A DNA stretch of 64,000 bases from Aldersonia sp. NBC_00410 (GTDB lineage: Bacteria; Actinomycetota; Actinomycetes; Mycobacteriales; Mycobacteriaceae), in assembly GCF_026342035.1 (NCBI RefSeq), contig NZ_JAPENM010000007.1:1-64000 (forward strand), in the 5' to 3' direction. Of this stretch, positions 42,776-51,988 are shown in pieces; position 1 is the first letter of the stretch; every line of letters begins with the position of its first letter. The translations under genes and the position numbers were made by a program. The notes beneath the pieces are model-generated. The model was given only the letters and a program-made list of their open reading frames with translations. It was not told the DNA's origin and did no database searches.

Positions 42776-44275
42776 ATGACCGACACCATGCGTGCACCGA
42801 TTGTTCGGACCCGGACCGGGCAGTTGGCCGGCCGCACGAGCGACGGCATCACGTCGTTTCTCGGGATTCCCTACGCTGCACCACCGTTCGGGGCGAACCG
42901 GATGTGCCCACCGCAGCCTGTACAGCCGTGGGACGGCGTGCGGGAAGCCGTCGAGTTCGGGCCGACCGCGCCCAAGGGCGACTACCCGCCCATGTATCAG
43001 CCGCTGTTCGCGGAAGTGACCATCCCGGGCGAGGACTGCCTGAATCTCAACGTCTGGACGCCCGACACCGGGTCGGCCCGGCTGCCGGTGCTGGTGTGGA
43101 TTCACGGCGGGTCGTTCATGAACGGGTCGGGCTCGGTCGACATGTACAACGGCAGCGCGTTCGCGCGCGACGGGGTCGTGTGCGTGACCATCAACTACCG
43201 CCTCGGGGCGGAGGGGTTTCTGTACCTCGGCGACGGCATCGCGAATCTCGGCCTGCTCGATCAGGTCGCCGCGCTGCGCTGGGTGCAGGACAACATCGCC
43301 GCGTTCGGCGGCGATCCAACCCGGGTGACGGTCGCGGGCGAGTCGGCGGGAGCGATGAGCATCACCACGCTGCTGGCCATGCCACTGGCGGACGGACTGT
43401 TCGCGCAGGCGATCACGCAGTCCGGCGCGGGCGCGAACACGCTGACCGAGGAGCAGGGCCGAATGGTCGGCGGCTATCTCGCCGACGCGCTCGGCGTGCC
43501 CGCGAGCCGGGACGCGCTCCGGGAGGTTCCGCTCGACCGGCTGGTGCAGACCGCTTCGGACCTGGTGACCGAGGTACAGACCGGTGTGGATCCGGTGAAG
43601 TGGGGTTCGCTTGCGCTGAGCCTGCTACCGTTCGCGCCGACCGTGGACGGCACTGTGCTGCCCGCCGTGCCGCTCGACGCGTTCGCGGCCGGCGCCGGGG
43701 CGGGCGTGCCGCTGCTGGTCGGCTGCACGCGGGACGAAGCGCGCTTGTTCCTCGTCGCACCCGGTGCCATCGACTTCATCGACGACGACGGTCTCGCGGC
43801 TTCCGCCGGTGTGTACGGACTGGGCGCGAACGAGGTCGCGGTCTACCAAGGAAACCGTCCCGATGCCGGCGCAGGCGATGTGCTTGCCGCGGTGGTGTCC
43901 GACTGGTTCTTCCGGATCCCGGCACTGCGGGTCGCCGAGGCACGCGGTGGCGCGCCGACCTGGGTGTACCGCTTCGACGCTCTGGATCCCGCCGACAATC
44001 AGCTGCTCGGCTCGTGCCATGCGACGGAAGTGCCATTCGTCTTCGGCACGCACGCGTTCGATAGCGCGCTTCCGCTCGTCGGTGCGAACCCGTCCCCGGG
44101 GATCTCGGCTGCGGCGCACGGCGCATGGGTCTCGTTCGCCACCACTGGCAATCCCGGCTGGTCCGCCTACGACACCGAGCGTCGAGCGACCGGCTTGTTG
44201 ACCGACACCGTCACCGTCACCGAAGTCGACGATCCCGCCGGGGATGAGCGGGCGCTGTGGGACGGGATCCGCTAG
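42776..44275 (+). CDS. Carboxylesterase type B
   Basis: 499 residues. GESAGA holds the catalytic Ser; IHGGSF is the oxyanion hole; EDCLNLNVWTPD and ANLGLLDQVAALRWVQDNIAAFGGDP are family signatures; CHATEVPFVFG carries the catalytic His. No signal peptide, so intracellular. Hydrolyses carboxylic esters; the natural substrate is unknown. ATGs at 42767 and 42788 are close alternatives. Confidence 0.9.
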   Translation: MTDTMRAPIVRTRTGQLAGRTSDGITSFLGIPYAAPPFGANRMCPPQPVQPWDGVREAVEFGPTAPKGDYPPMYQPLFAEVTIPGEDCLNLNVWTPDTGSARLPVLVWIHGGSFMNGSGSVDMYNGSAFARDGVVCVTINYRLGAEGFLYLGDGIANLGLLDQVAALRWVQDNIAAFGGDPTRVTVAGESAGAMSITTLLAMPLADGLFAQAITQSGAGANTLTEEQGRMVGGYLADALGVPASRDALREVPLDRLVQTASDLVTEVQTGVDPVKWGSLALSLLPFAPTVDGTVLPAVPLDAFAAGAGAGVPLLVGCTRDEARLFLVAPGAIDFIDDDGLAASAGVYGLGANEVAVYQGNRPDAGAGDVLAAVVSDWFFRIPALRVAEARGGAPTWVYRFDALDPADNQLLGSCHATEVPFVFGTHAFDSALPLVGANPSPGISAAAHGAWVSFATTGNPGWSAYDTERRATGLLTDTVTVTEVDDPAGDERALWDGIR

Positions 44276-44280
44276 CCGAT

Positions 44281-45657
44281 TCAGGGCGGGTCGGTGTCGC
44301 CATTCACCAGGACCTCGGCTGGGTGATGAAAGCGGTTGATACGTAGGCGTTGTCGGGGGTCGACGTGGCACGGCGGTGTCCAGGCGGTCTTGCCACGCCT
44401 GGTCCGATGGCTGTGCCACTGGTCGGTGGCGGGACCGGCGAGTTTGTGGTGTTCGGGGCAGACCATGGTCAAGTTGTCGATGTCGGTGGCTCCACCGTCT
44501 GCCCACTCCTGCACGTGATGAGCCTCGGCCAGGTAGCCCGGCACGTTGCAGCCGGGAAAGCTGCAGCCGACGTCTCGGGCGTGTAGCGCGATCCGCTGAT
44601 CCGGGCTCGCGATCCGCTTGGCACGCCCGAGGTAGAGCGGGCGGTTGTCGATGTCGTCGAAGACCGCGAGGTAGTGGTTCGCGTGGGCGGCGAGGCGAAC
44701 CAGGTCGCGGATCGGGAGTAGCGACCCGCCCGCGGTTGTGGCGACACCCGCGAGTTCGGTGAGGTCACCCAGCGTGGTGGAGACGATCACCGTCACCGGG
44801 AGCCCGCGGTGCTGCCTCAACTCGCCGGACGCGAGCAGGCTGCGGCACATCGCTTTCACCGCGTCGTGCTGCCGCTGCCCCATCGAGCGGGTATCGCGCG
44901 TGGCCTCATCCTCGTTCGGTCCACCCTCAACAGTCGGTGTTGCGTCCGCCGGATTGCACATACCCGGCGCGGCAAGCCAGGCCAGGATCGGCTCCAGATA
45001 CGCCCGCAGCTCCGGATCGATCAGGCCGTTGATGCTGCTCATCAGATCCGGGCCCTGCCTACCGAGCCAGATCCCACGCTTCCGGGCGCGATCATTGTCG
45101 GAGAACTCGCCATCCGGGTTCAGATACGCCGCAAGCCGGTCCGCGATCTTCTTCAATTCGTCCGGGCGCACGTTCGTGGCGAACCCGGCCAGCTGCGCCT
45201 CGGCCTGCTCCCGCGTTCCCGCGTCGACCGCGGCCGGGAGGTGCTGCAGGAACGACCGGATCACCTGCACATGCCGATCCCCGATTACCCCGTCGCGTAC
45301 TCCCGCGGCGGTGGCGGGCAGTTCGGGCTCGAGTGGCTCGCCGGTAAACGACCGTCGTGATGCGAGGTCCTCGGCAGTATCGAACCGCCTCTTCGCGTCA
45401 GACCGGTTGATCCGCAACGCATCCGCGACCACCTGATGCAAATGCTGCCCGCCTAACTCGCCGGGAACTCGCTGCGCCGCGAATAAATACAGCACCTCAT
45501 GAACGATACTTACTTGCTTACGAGCTACACTCTCGAGTTCTCGAAGCACCCCGAGACGCTCCTCGCTCGACATCGCCCCGAAGTCCAGCTCCGAGACAGC
45601 GGACACTGCAGTACGGAGTGCCTCCAGCACCCCCGCAGCATCCGGCGTCGAACCCAT
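44281..45657 (-). CDS. DUF222/HNH (13E12 repeat) family protein
   Basis: 458 residues. The N-terminal DUF222 domain (to about 330) precedes a C-terminal HNH motif: CSFPGCNVPGYLAEAHHVQEW...NLTMVCPEHH. This is the 13E12 repeat family, very abundant and often duplicated in Mycobacteriales genomes; nuclease activity is presumed and mobility suspected. ATG at 45657. The frame is open upstream but composition worsens. A relative lies at 61266. Confidence 0.8.
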   Translation of the reverse strand: MGSTPDAAGVLEALRTAVSAVSELDFGAMSSEERLGVLRELESVARKQVSIVHEVLYLFAAQRVPGELGGQHLHQVVADALRINRSDAKRRFDTAEDLASRRSFTGEPLEPELPATAAGVRDGVIGDRHVQVIRSFLQHLPAAVDAGTREQAEAQLAGFATNVRPDELKKIADRLAAYLNPDGEFSDNDRARKRGIWLGRQGPDLMSSINGLIDPELRAYLEPILAWLAAPGMCNPADATPTVEGGPNEDEATRDTRSMGQRQHDAVKAMCRSLLASGELRQHRGLPVTVIVSTTLGDLTELAGVATTAGGSLLPIRDLVRLAAHANHYLAVFDDIDNRPLYLGRAKRIASPDQRIALHARDVGCSFPGCNVPGYLAEAHHVQEWADGGATDIDNLTMVCPEHHKLAGPATDQWHSHRTRRGKTAWTPPCHVDPRQRLRINRFHHPAEVLVNGDTDPP

Positions 45658-45744
45658 ATTCGAAAGCCTACCGACGGGGTACGACACGTTTCGGGCCACG
45701 AATATCCACTTGAACACCCCGCACCGCCCGCCCATGCTGACCAC

Positions 45745-46593
45745 ATGGAGGTCCGGCTGCACGACACACTCGACGAGTTCCGTCCGCTCGCCGAACAGGT
45801 CTATCGGCGTGATCCTGTGCGGCACACATTCGAACTGGGTGTGCTGGCCGCACCGCCGGCGGCCGACGGCCTGTTGATGGTGACGGTGTGGACCGGCTCT
45901 GACCTGGTCGGCGCGGCGCTTCGGTCGCCGGGGTATCCGTTTCTCGTCTCCGGTCTCCCGTCAACGGCAATTCCCGAGGTGGCGGAAACCTTGACGGCGG
46001 TCGGGCCGGAAATCGCCGCTGTACATGGATTACGCGATACGGCAATCACTTTCGGGCACTCCTGGGCCGCGTCCACCGGCGCAACGGCAGCGATCGCCGT
46101 CGACGAACGGCTGTATCGGCTCGCGACACTGCATCCGCCCGCCGACGTGCCGGGCACGGCCACGATGGCGACGACCGACGACATCGACTTGCTCGCTGCC
46201 TGGTTCGACGAGTTCCAGGTCGAAGCATTCGCGCGCGCTCCGTCCGGACTCGAGAAACTGCGCATCGTCATCGACCGAATGATGGCCGGCGGCGACGCAT
46301 TCGTGTTCTGGCGGGTGAGCGACACTCCGGTGGCGTTCGCCGTCCCGCGTCGTGCCCGATTCGGCGTCTCCCGCATCGGGCCGGTGTACACCCCGCGCGA
46401 AAGGCGCGGCCGCGGATACGGTTCGGCGGTCACCGCGGCTGCCGCGCAACTTGCCCTCGACCGCGGCGCAACCGAGGCTGTGCTCTTCACGGACCTGGCC
46501 AACGAGGTGTCGAATTCGATCTACCAGCGGATCGGGTTCGAGCCGGTAGCGGATTACGTCGAGATCGCCGTGACCCCGCTGCAACGGCCCTGA
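45745..46593 (+). CDS. GNAT family N-acetyltransferase
   Basis: 282 residues, double GNAT fold. The second half carries the acetyl-CoA loop RERRGRGYGSAVTAAAAQLAL and the closing ANEVSNSIYQRIGFEPVADY. The first half is degenerate, as in two-domain actinobacterial GNATs. Substrate unknown. The ATG at 45745 is the first sensible start after the divergent gene. Confidence 0.85.
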   Translation: MEVRLHDTLDEFRPLAEQVYRRDPVRHTFELGVLAAPPAADGLLMVTVWTGSDLVGAALRSPGYPFLVSGLPSTAIPEVAETLTAVGPEIAAVHGLRDTAITFGHSWAASTGATAAIAVDERLYRLATLHPPADVPGTATMATTDDIDLLAAWFDEFQVEAFARAPSGLEKLRIVIDRMMAGGDAFVFWRVSDTPVAFAVPRRARFGVSRIGPVYTPRERRGRGYGSAVTAAAAQLALDRGATEAVLFTDLANEVSNSIYQRIGFEPVADYVEIAVTPLQRP

Positions 46594-46603
46594 TCATGCC
46601 TGC

Positions 46604-47677
46604 TCAGAGTTGGGCCAGCGCCTCGGCAGTGCGCAGATCGGCAAACGCCGTCGAATACCGTTCCGCGAGCGCGAGTGCGATATACGGGTGCTGCCACAGT
46701 TCTCCCGCGCTGGCGGTACACAGCCATATCGTCAGACCGTGCGCGACCGAGGCACGGTACCGCAGCCAGATCTCGTCCACGGACGGCAGCTCGTCGGGCG
46801 GGAGATCGAGCGCATCGCGGTACTCGGCGAGCAGATACCGCTCGGCCCGTCGGCGATCCCGAACCGTTAAGGCGCCCTGGATGAAATAGCCCACGTCGAG
46901 CGACCAGTTGCCGCGCCGGACCACCTGCCAGTCGAGAAAGCCCACCTCGCCATTCGGCAGGACGTAGGTATTCCCGACATGCGGATCGCCGTGCAGCAGG
47001 GTCTGTGGTGCGCGAACCAGGCTGCGGATATAGGGCTTCCAGATATCGTCGACGAGCAGGTCGATGGTCAGCTCCATCACCTCGTCCGGGGCATCGGGGC
47101 CGAGTAGGTCCAACGCGTTCGACAGCGGCGCCATCTCCATTCCGTTCCATGGCACGAACGACTCTACCCAATTCAGCGAGCAATCTTCGGAAAGTCTTTT
47201 CCCCCAGTATTTTCCGTGCAATCGAGCAAGCCCGCGAACTCCGCTCACCGCCTGCTCCACCGTGAGCGGCCGCAGTCCGTCGCGCGGATCCGCGCCACGG
47301 GCGGTCAGGTCCTCCATCACCAATAGGAAGTCGTAGTCGTCCTCATCGATCAGCGCTGCGTATACATCCGGATGCTCGAGTGGGAGTTCGGCACCACACA
47401 TGAACAGCCGCGGCTCGTGGAACATCCCGCTGGTGAGACGAATGAGCTCCTTGTGGTCCGGCTCGGCGGCCTTGACGAACACGGTTGCCGGACCACAACC
47501 CTCCGAATATGTCAGGCCCAGGCGGGCGCACCGATTCGTTCCGTCGTCGCGGGTCAGCAGTTCGACCGCAGCGACCCGGACGCCCGGGTGATGCGGAGCC
47601 AGCACCGCCGTCATCCATTCCGGGGTGATCTGATCCCAGTCTGTCGGCACGACCGAGACGGTTGTCGGATACGTCAT
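46604..47677 (-). CDS. Phosphotransferase family (APH-like) protein
   Basis: 357 residues. Catalytic loop LLHGDPHVGNTYVLPNG and metal site LDWQVVRRGNWSLDVGYFI. EcKinase/APH-type N-lobe (VFVKAAEPDHKEL). ATG behind AGAGGACCACC. It is divergent from a TetR gene, with a long palindrome between them, so it is probably that regulator's target. It belongs to the same type as the gene at 58094. Confidence 0.85.
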   Translation of the reverse strand: MTYPTTVSVVPTDWDQITPEWMTAVLAPHHPGVRVAAVELLTRDDGTNRCARLGLTYSEGCGPATVFVKAAEPDHKELIRLTSGMFHEPRLFMCGAELPLEHPDVYAALIDEDDYDFLLVMEDLTARGADPRDGLRPLTVEQAVSGVRGLARLHGKYWGKRLSEDCSLNWVESFVPWNGMEMAPLSNALDLLGPDAPDEVMELTIDLLVDDIWKPYIRSLVRAPQTLLHGDPHVGNTYVLPNGEVGFLDWQVVRRGNWSLDVGYFIQGALTVRDRRRAERYLLAEYRDALDLPPDELPSVDEIWLRYRASVAHGLTIWLCTASAGELWQHPYIALALAERYSTAFADLRTAEALAQL

Positions 47678-47710
47678 GGTGGTCCTCTTGTCGGCAGCGA
47701 TGCACATCAT

Positions 47711-47746
47711 CGCCAAAATACGAGACTAGTGGTCTCGGTATTGGCG
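47711..47746. promoter_or_regulatory. Operator palindrome for the TetR regulator
   Basis: CGCCAAAATACGAGAC and GTCTCGGTATTGGCG form a nearly perfect inverted repeat around a short centre, with one extra A in the left arm and a C/G difference. It lies between the divergent starts at 47677 and 47834, the expected place for TetR autoregulation and repression of the phosphotransferase gene. Confidence 0.65.
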
Positions 47747-47833
47747 AATGTACCCGACAGAACTCGATCCGGGAACCGGTCCGACGAATTTTCGACGCAC
47801 GTTGTCGATCCAGCAGGCGGTTAGGCTGCGGAT

Positions 47834-48445
47834 ATGTCTTCCCCCAGTCGCGGACGCCCCCGCGATGCGCACGTGCACCGGGCGATCCTCGATGCCACCC
47901 GCGCACTGCTAATCCAGCACGGATACGCCGGCGTGACCATGGATCGGGTCGCCGTGGGCGCCGGTGTCGGCAAGCAAACCGTGTATCGGCGCTGGCCGTC
48001 GAAGGCGCCGATGGTGGCCGAGGCCGTACTCGACGCGTACGGACCCGGCGAGTCGTTCCCGTTGCCGAACACCGGCGACATCGCCGCGGATCTACGCACC
48101 TGGCTGGTCGAGCACGGTGAGTTTTTTGCCGAACCCGCAGGTGCGGCGCTGGTGCGCGCGCTCGTCGCGACCGCGATCGCGAACCCCGACGACAAGACGC
48201 TCTACGCACTGCTTGCCAGCCCGCAGCGAGAGGGGCTGGTGCAACGTCTCACCGCCGCAGCCGACGACGGCGAAATCCGGGCCGACACGGACATAAACGC
48301 CATCGCCGAAGCGCTCATCGGCATGCTGCTTTACAGCGTGCTGGCCCAAACCGCTTTCGCGGACATGATCAGTCGGTTCGACGGGTTCGTCGATGCGCTG
48401 GTCGCCGGAATTATTCCCCCGGACGGGTATCTCGCCGGCACATGA
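47834..48445 (+). CDS. TetR/AcrR family transcriptional regulator
   Basis: 203 residues. The N-terminal helix-turn-helix is clear: AILDATRALLIQHGYAGVTMDRVAVGAGVGKQTVYRRWPSK would be residues 16-57. The all-helical ligand-binding C-terminus ends DGYLAGT. The probable operator is the palindrome at 47711-47746; the ligand is unknown. Confidence 0.9.
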   Translation: MSSPSRGRPRDAHVHRAILDATRALLIQHGYAGVTMDRVAVGAGVGKQTVYRRWPSKAPMVAEAVLDAYGPGESFPLPNTGDIAADLRTWLVEHGEFFAEPAGAALVRALVATAIANPDDKTLYALLASPQREGLVQRLTAAADDGEIRADTDINAIAEALIGMLLYSVLAQTAFADMISRFDGFVDALVAGIIPPDGYLAGT

Positions 48446-48452
48446 CCGGCCC

Positions 48453-49130
48453 TCAGGATCGCCTGCGCGCCACCAGAACCGCGTCGTGCAGCATCTTTTC
48501 TTCGCCGTCGGATGCGGCCACGATACGGGTGTGCTCTTGTGCGACAACGATTTCCCATTCGTCGGTATCGATTCCTGCGCTGAGGTCATCGACGGCGCGC
48601 GTCACCATCGGCTCATCCGACCGGGTGTGCGTCCCATGGCCGTGGCCATGCCCATGCCCGTGGCCGTCGGTGCGCAGATGGTCCACCACGAGCAATGTGC
48701 CGCCCGGCGCAACCGCTGCCGCGAGTCGGCGCACCATTTCCTCGTGCGATCCGGTCGGGTGTACGTAGTTGCTGCACACCAGGTCGAATCTTTCATCGGC
48801 CGGCTTCCAGCCGGTGAGATCGACTTGGCGCCACTCGATCCGGGACGTGATCCCACTGCCATGCGCTGCGGCTCGTTGCCGCGCCCGCTGCAACGCTCCT
48901 TCGGCCAAGTCGAGCGCGGTGACCGTCCAGCCGTGTTCGGCAAGCCAGATCGCTTCCGCGCCTTCACCACAACCGGCGTCCAGTGCGCTGCCGACGACAA
49001 GATCGCGTGCCGCACTCAACAGGTAGGGGTTCGGCTGCCGGTCAGGGTTCATGCTTTGGTCGCCGGTATAACGCTGCTCCCAAAACTCTTTGTCGAACTC
49101 CTCGGCCACGGGCCTCGTCCTTTCGTTCAT
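48453..49130 (-). CDS. Class I SAM-dependent methyltransferase
   Basis: 225 residues. Motif I LDAGCGEGAEAIWLA, acidic motif II TALDLAEGAL, and FDLVCSNYVHPTGS. An insert DGHGHGHGHGHGTHT adds six His after motif post-II, which may bind metal. FWEQRYTGD near the N-terminus is typical of thiopurine/tellurite-type methyltransferases. The ATG overlaps the stop of the FAD reductase gene (ATGA), so it is co-translated with it. Confidence 0.85.
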   Translation of the reverse strand: MNERTRPVAEEFDKEFWEQRYTGDQSMNPDRQPNPYLLSAARDLVVGSALDAGCGEGAEAIWLAEHGWTVTALDLAEGALQRARQRAAAHGSGITSRIEWRQVDLTGWKPADERFDLVCSNYVHPTGSHEEMVRRLAAAVAPGGTLLVVDHLRTDGHGHGHGHGHGTHTRSDEPMVTRAVDDLSAGIDTDEWEIVVAQEHTRIVAASDGEEKMLHDAVLVARRRS

Positions 49131-50089
49131 ACCGATACCCGCTCGCGTTGCGCGGCGACGGCACGGTCGGTGTCCTCGAGAACCAGGTCGGCGTTCAGTT
49201 GCGCCGCCGCGAAGGTGGCTGCCGCCGCGGCCGTTCCGACCTGGGCGATGATATCTGTGACGTTTCCGGCCGCCCACACACCGGGCGCGGCGGTTCGTCC
49301 GGTCGGATCGGCGGGGACCTGCTCACCCATGCCGGACGGATGCTCCACCGCATGCAGGCCCAGTGCGCTCAGCAGGCCGCTGCGCGCGACCATCCGCGGC
49401 GCCACGACCAGCGCTTCGAGGGGAACGAGTGTGCCATCCGCCAAACGCGCCTGCAGTCGATCGTCGACCGTGTCGATTCCGGTCACGACACCGGTGACTA
49501 CGCGGATTCCGCGAGCCGTGAGCTGTTCGGCCGCTTCACCGCTCGGCGCCTCCGTGCTGTGGCACAGGAGCGTGATGTCGGAGCTCCACTGCCGAAGCAG
49601 CAGCGCCTTGTGCACTGCCTCGGCGCCGGTGGCGAGGATCCCGATTGCCTTGTCCCGCACCTCCCAGCCATGGCAGTACGGGCAGTGGATCACGTCCCGG
49701 CCCCAACGTTCACGCAGCCCGGGAATGTCGGGTAGTTCGTCGACCAAGCCCGTGGTGAGCAGTATCCGGCGGGCCTGCACCGTACTTCCGTCGGCGACGG
49801 TCACGGCGAATCCGTCGCCGTTGCGCGCCACACCGGTCACCTCGGCGCGTACCACCCGTCCGCCGTACCCACGGACCTCGACCCTCCCCAGTTCGAGCAG
49901 GTCGGCGGGCGCGATCCCCTCGCGGCCGAGCAGCGCGTGCACGCCCTCGGCCGGCGCATTGCGCGGCTCGCCGGCATCGAGCACGACCACGGATCGACGC
50001 GCGCGAGCCAGCGTCAATGCCCCACTCAGTCCGGCAGCGCCGCCGCCGATCACCACTACGTCGTATTCACTCTTCAGCTCATCGGTCAT
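49127..50089 (-). CDS. Thioredoxin reductase-like FAD/NAD(P) oxidoreductase
   Basis: 320 residues. FAD-binding VVVIGGGAAGLSGALTLARA, redox pair CPYCHGW, NAD(P)-binding GILATGAEAVHKALLL (a degenerate GxGxxA), and the C-terminal AAGNVTDIIAQVGTAAA. The CPYCHGWE form is seen in actinobacterial TrxR-like proteins and is close to the dithiol-oxidising reductases of natural-product pathways. ATG behind AGGAGGTGGTCGG. Divergent from its likely regulator at 50172. Confidence 0.85.
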   Translation of the reverse strand: MTDELKSEYDVVVIGGGAAGLSGALTLARARRSVVVLDAGEPRNAPAEGVHALLGREGIAPADLLELGRVEVRGYGGRVVRAEVTGVARNGDGFAVTVADGSTVQARRILLTTGLVDELPDIPGLRERWGRDVIHCPYCHGWEVRDKAIGILATGAEAVHKALLLRQWSSDITLLCHSTEAPSGEAAEQLTARGIRVVTGVVTGIDTVDDRLQARLADGTLVPLEALVVAPRMVARSGLLSALGLHAVEHPSGMGEQVPADPTGRTAAPGVWAAGNVTDIIAQVGTAAAAATFAAAQLNADLVLEDTDRAVAAQRERVSV

Positions 50090-50137
50090 TCCGACCACCT
50101 CCTGATGACAACCATGTCTGCAGATCCGCGATTTGTG

Positions 50138-50163
50138 CAAACTTGTTTGCCAATGTGGCAAAC
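50138..50163. promoter_or_regulatory. Overlapping palindromes, operator of the XRE/cupin regulator
   Basis: GCAAACTTGTTTGC is a perfect 14-base palindrome (50138-50151). TTTGCCAATGTGGCAAA (50147-50163) is a second one that overlaps it by five bases. They lie between the divergent starts at 50089 and 50172, adjoining the regulator start, and share the half-site TTTGC. Confidence 0.65.
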
Positions 50164-50171
50164 TGACCCAT

Positions 50172-50759
50172 ATGCCGGACGACATCGACGAGGCGCTGGA
50201 CGCGGTGGGACCACGCCTGCGTGCCCTACGCAAGCAGCGTGACACCACGCTCGCGGAGCTGTCCGCGACGACCGGGATATCGGTCAGCACGTTGTCGCGG
50301 CTCGAATCCGGCGATCGTCGCCCGACGCTCGAGCAGCTCCTCCCGCTGGCCCGTGCACACGGCGTCACGCTGGACGAACTCGTGGATGCGCCACCCACCG
50401 GCGACCCGCGCATCCACCTGCGGCCGGAGACCCGGTTCGGCATGACCGTCCTGCCGCTCACCCGCCGCGCGGGCGGCATCCAGGCCTACAAGCTCGTCAT
50501 TCCGGCGAACAGCGGCCGAAGCGAACCAACGCTGCGAACGCACGAGGGCTACGAGTGGGTCTACGTGCTCAACGGCCGGCTGCGTCTCGTGCTCGGTGAA
50601 CACGACATCGTCATGCGGCCCGGCGAGGCGGCCGAATTCGACACCCACGTGCCGCATTGGTTCGGTGCCGCCGACGGCGCGGCGGTGGAGTTCCTCAGCC
50701 TGTTCGGCAAGCAGGGCGAGCGCGCGCATATCCGGGCCCGACCGGCCGAATCGGCTTAG
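50172..50759 (+). CDS. XRE family regulator with cupin domain
   Basis: 195 residues. A helix-turn-helix (about 15-65: LRALRKQRDTTLAELSATTG, STLSRLESGDRRPTLEQLL) is fused to a cupin sensor (EPTLRTHEGYEWVYVLNGRL, PGEAAEFDTHVPHWFGAADG). It probably regulates the divergent reductase-methyltransferase operon through the palindromes at 50138-50163. The inducer is unknown. Confidence 0.9.
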   Translation: MPDDIDEALDAVGPRLRALRKQRDTTLAELSATTGISVSTLSRLESGDRRPTLEQLLPLARAHGVTLDELVDAPPTGDPRIHLRPETRFGMTVLPLTRRAGGIQAYKLVIPANSGRSEPTLRTHEGYEWVYVLNGRLRLVLGEHDIVMRPGEAAEFDTHVPHWFGAADGAAVEFLSLFGKQGERAHIRARPAESA

Positions 50760-50764
50760 CAGCA

Positions 50765-51811
50765 CTAGCTTTCGCGGTACGCCTGCACGATGGGCTCGAG
50801 CTCGTCCGGCGTGGCACCGTGCATGATCAGCGCGTCGGCGCCGTACTCGAACTCCTTGCGGATGCGGTCGACGCACTGCTGTGCCGATCCGGTAGCCGCG
50901 GGTTCGAGCCATTCGGCCGGCAGCAGCGTCGCGATGTGCTCGATCTGTTCGGGCGTGGCCTTCGCATCGATCCCGCCGGGAATCGAGGTGACCACCGAGT
51001 CATCGCGAAAGCGTTGCAGCACAGCCGGATCCCAGCTGTTCGTCTTGACCAGCAGGTCACCGTAGCCCTGTAGGTAGGTCGCCAGCCGCGCAACGGTCTT
51101 CTTCAGCCGTACCTCCTCGGGCAGATGATCGCCGACAGTCGCGAAACACGACCACACCCGCACGCTGTCCGGGTCGCGTCCGGCCTGCTCGGCCGCGTCC
51201 TTCACGATCCGCGCACTGCGCTGCAGCGTCTCCGGCGTGAAGTAGGTGTGCAGGATGACGTCATCGAATGCCCGCCCACCCAGCGCCAGGGTCTGCGGAC
51301 CGAACGCCACCAGACCAAGCCGGATGTCCTCGCGGAAGTCGGGATCCAGGAAGAGCACCTGATACTTGCCGATCGGTCCGTCGTGGTTGAAGATCACCTC
51401 GCCGTGCCACAGCCGCCGCATCACCCCGGCGAAGTCCTCGAGCTGGGCGGTGGTTACCGCGGGCACGCCGAAGGCGTTGTACATAGCGGCGATGCCACGG
51501 CCCAGCCCGAGCGTGAACCGGCCGCCGGAGAGCCGATGCATCGTCGTCGCCCAGGAGGCGGTGATCAACGGGTGACGTGTGTTGTGATTCGTCGCAGCAG
51601 TGGCAATCTGCATCCGACTCGTCACCGCGCAGGCGGCGCCGGACAGCGAGGACGCCTCCTTCACGTTCCAGCGTTCGGAGATGAACGCGCTGCCGAAGCC
51701 GAGCTCCTCGCCGCGCCGCGCCTCGTCCATCAACGTCGCCGGGCCCGTGCCGCCGGCACCGGCGAGCAGGTAGTAGCCGAGTTCGTCGAGCACCCGTTCG
51801 GTTCCACTCAC
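50765..51811 (-). CDS. LLM class F420-dependent oxidoreductase, TIGR03857-like
   Basis: 348 residues. LGYYLLAGAGGTGPATLMDEARRGEELGFGS at the N-terminus, ISERWNVKEASSLSGA, GGRFTLGLGRGIAAM and KYQVLFLDPDFREDI are those of an actinobacterial luciferase-like family. Uses a reduced deazaflavin or flavin. The GTG at 51811 is 10 bases after GGAGG; the GTG at 51817 is the alternative. It is convergent with the XRE gene. Confidence 0.85.
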   Translation of the reverse strand: MSGTERVLDELGYYLLAGAGGTGPATLMDEARRGEELGFGSAFISERWNVKEASSLSGAACAVTSRMQIATAATNHNTRHPLITASWATTMHRLSGGRFTLGLGRGIAAMYNAFGVPAVTTAQLEDFAGVMRRLWHGEVIFNHDGPIGKYQVLFLDPDFREDIRLGLVAFGPQTLALGGRAFDDVILHTYFTPETLQRSARIVKDAAEQAGRDPDSVRVWSCFATVGDHLPEEVRLKKTVARLATYLQGYGDLLVKTNSWDPAVLQRFRDDSVVTSIPGGIDAKATPEQIEHIATLLPAEWLEPAATGSAQQCVDRIRKEFEYGADALIMHGATPDELEPIVQAYRES

Positions 51812-51988
51812 ATCCACGAAGCCTCCAGTGCAAGCAGGCCGACGCCGGTGTTGCGGCCGTCCCGCCATGTAACACCCAGCGGTCAGTTGTGCGCCAGAGC
51901 GGGCACGGCGCCTTCGCGCTCGCCGTATGAGGCGGTCGTCGACGTGCCTCCACCGCGACCGCATCGATGCCGCTGGTCAGCGAGGCAG

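Noticed and set aside
48640-48670. Short (GGCCAT/GCCCAT)-like repeats
   Set aside because: They encode the His-Gly run inside the methyltransferase and are not a CRISPR or structural repeat.
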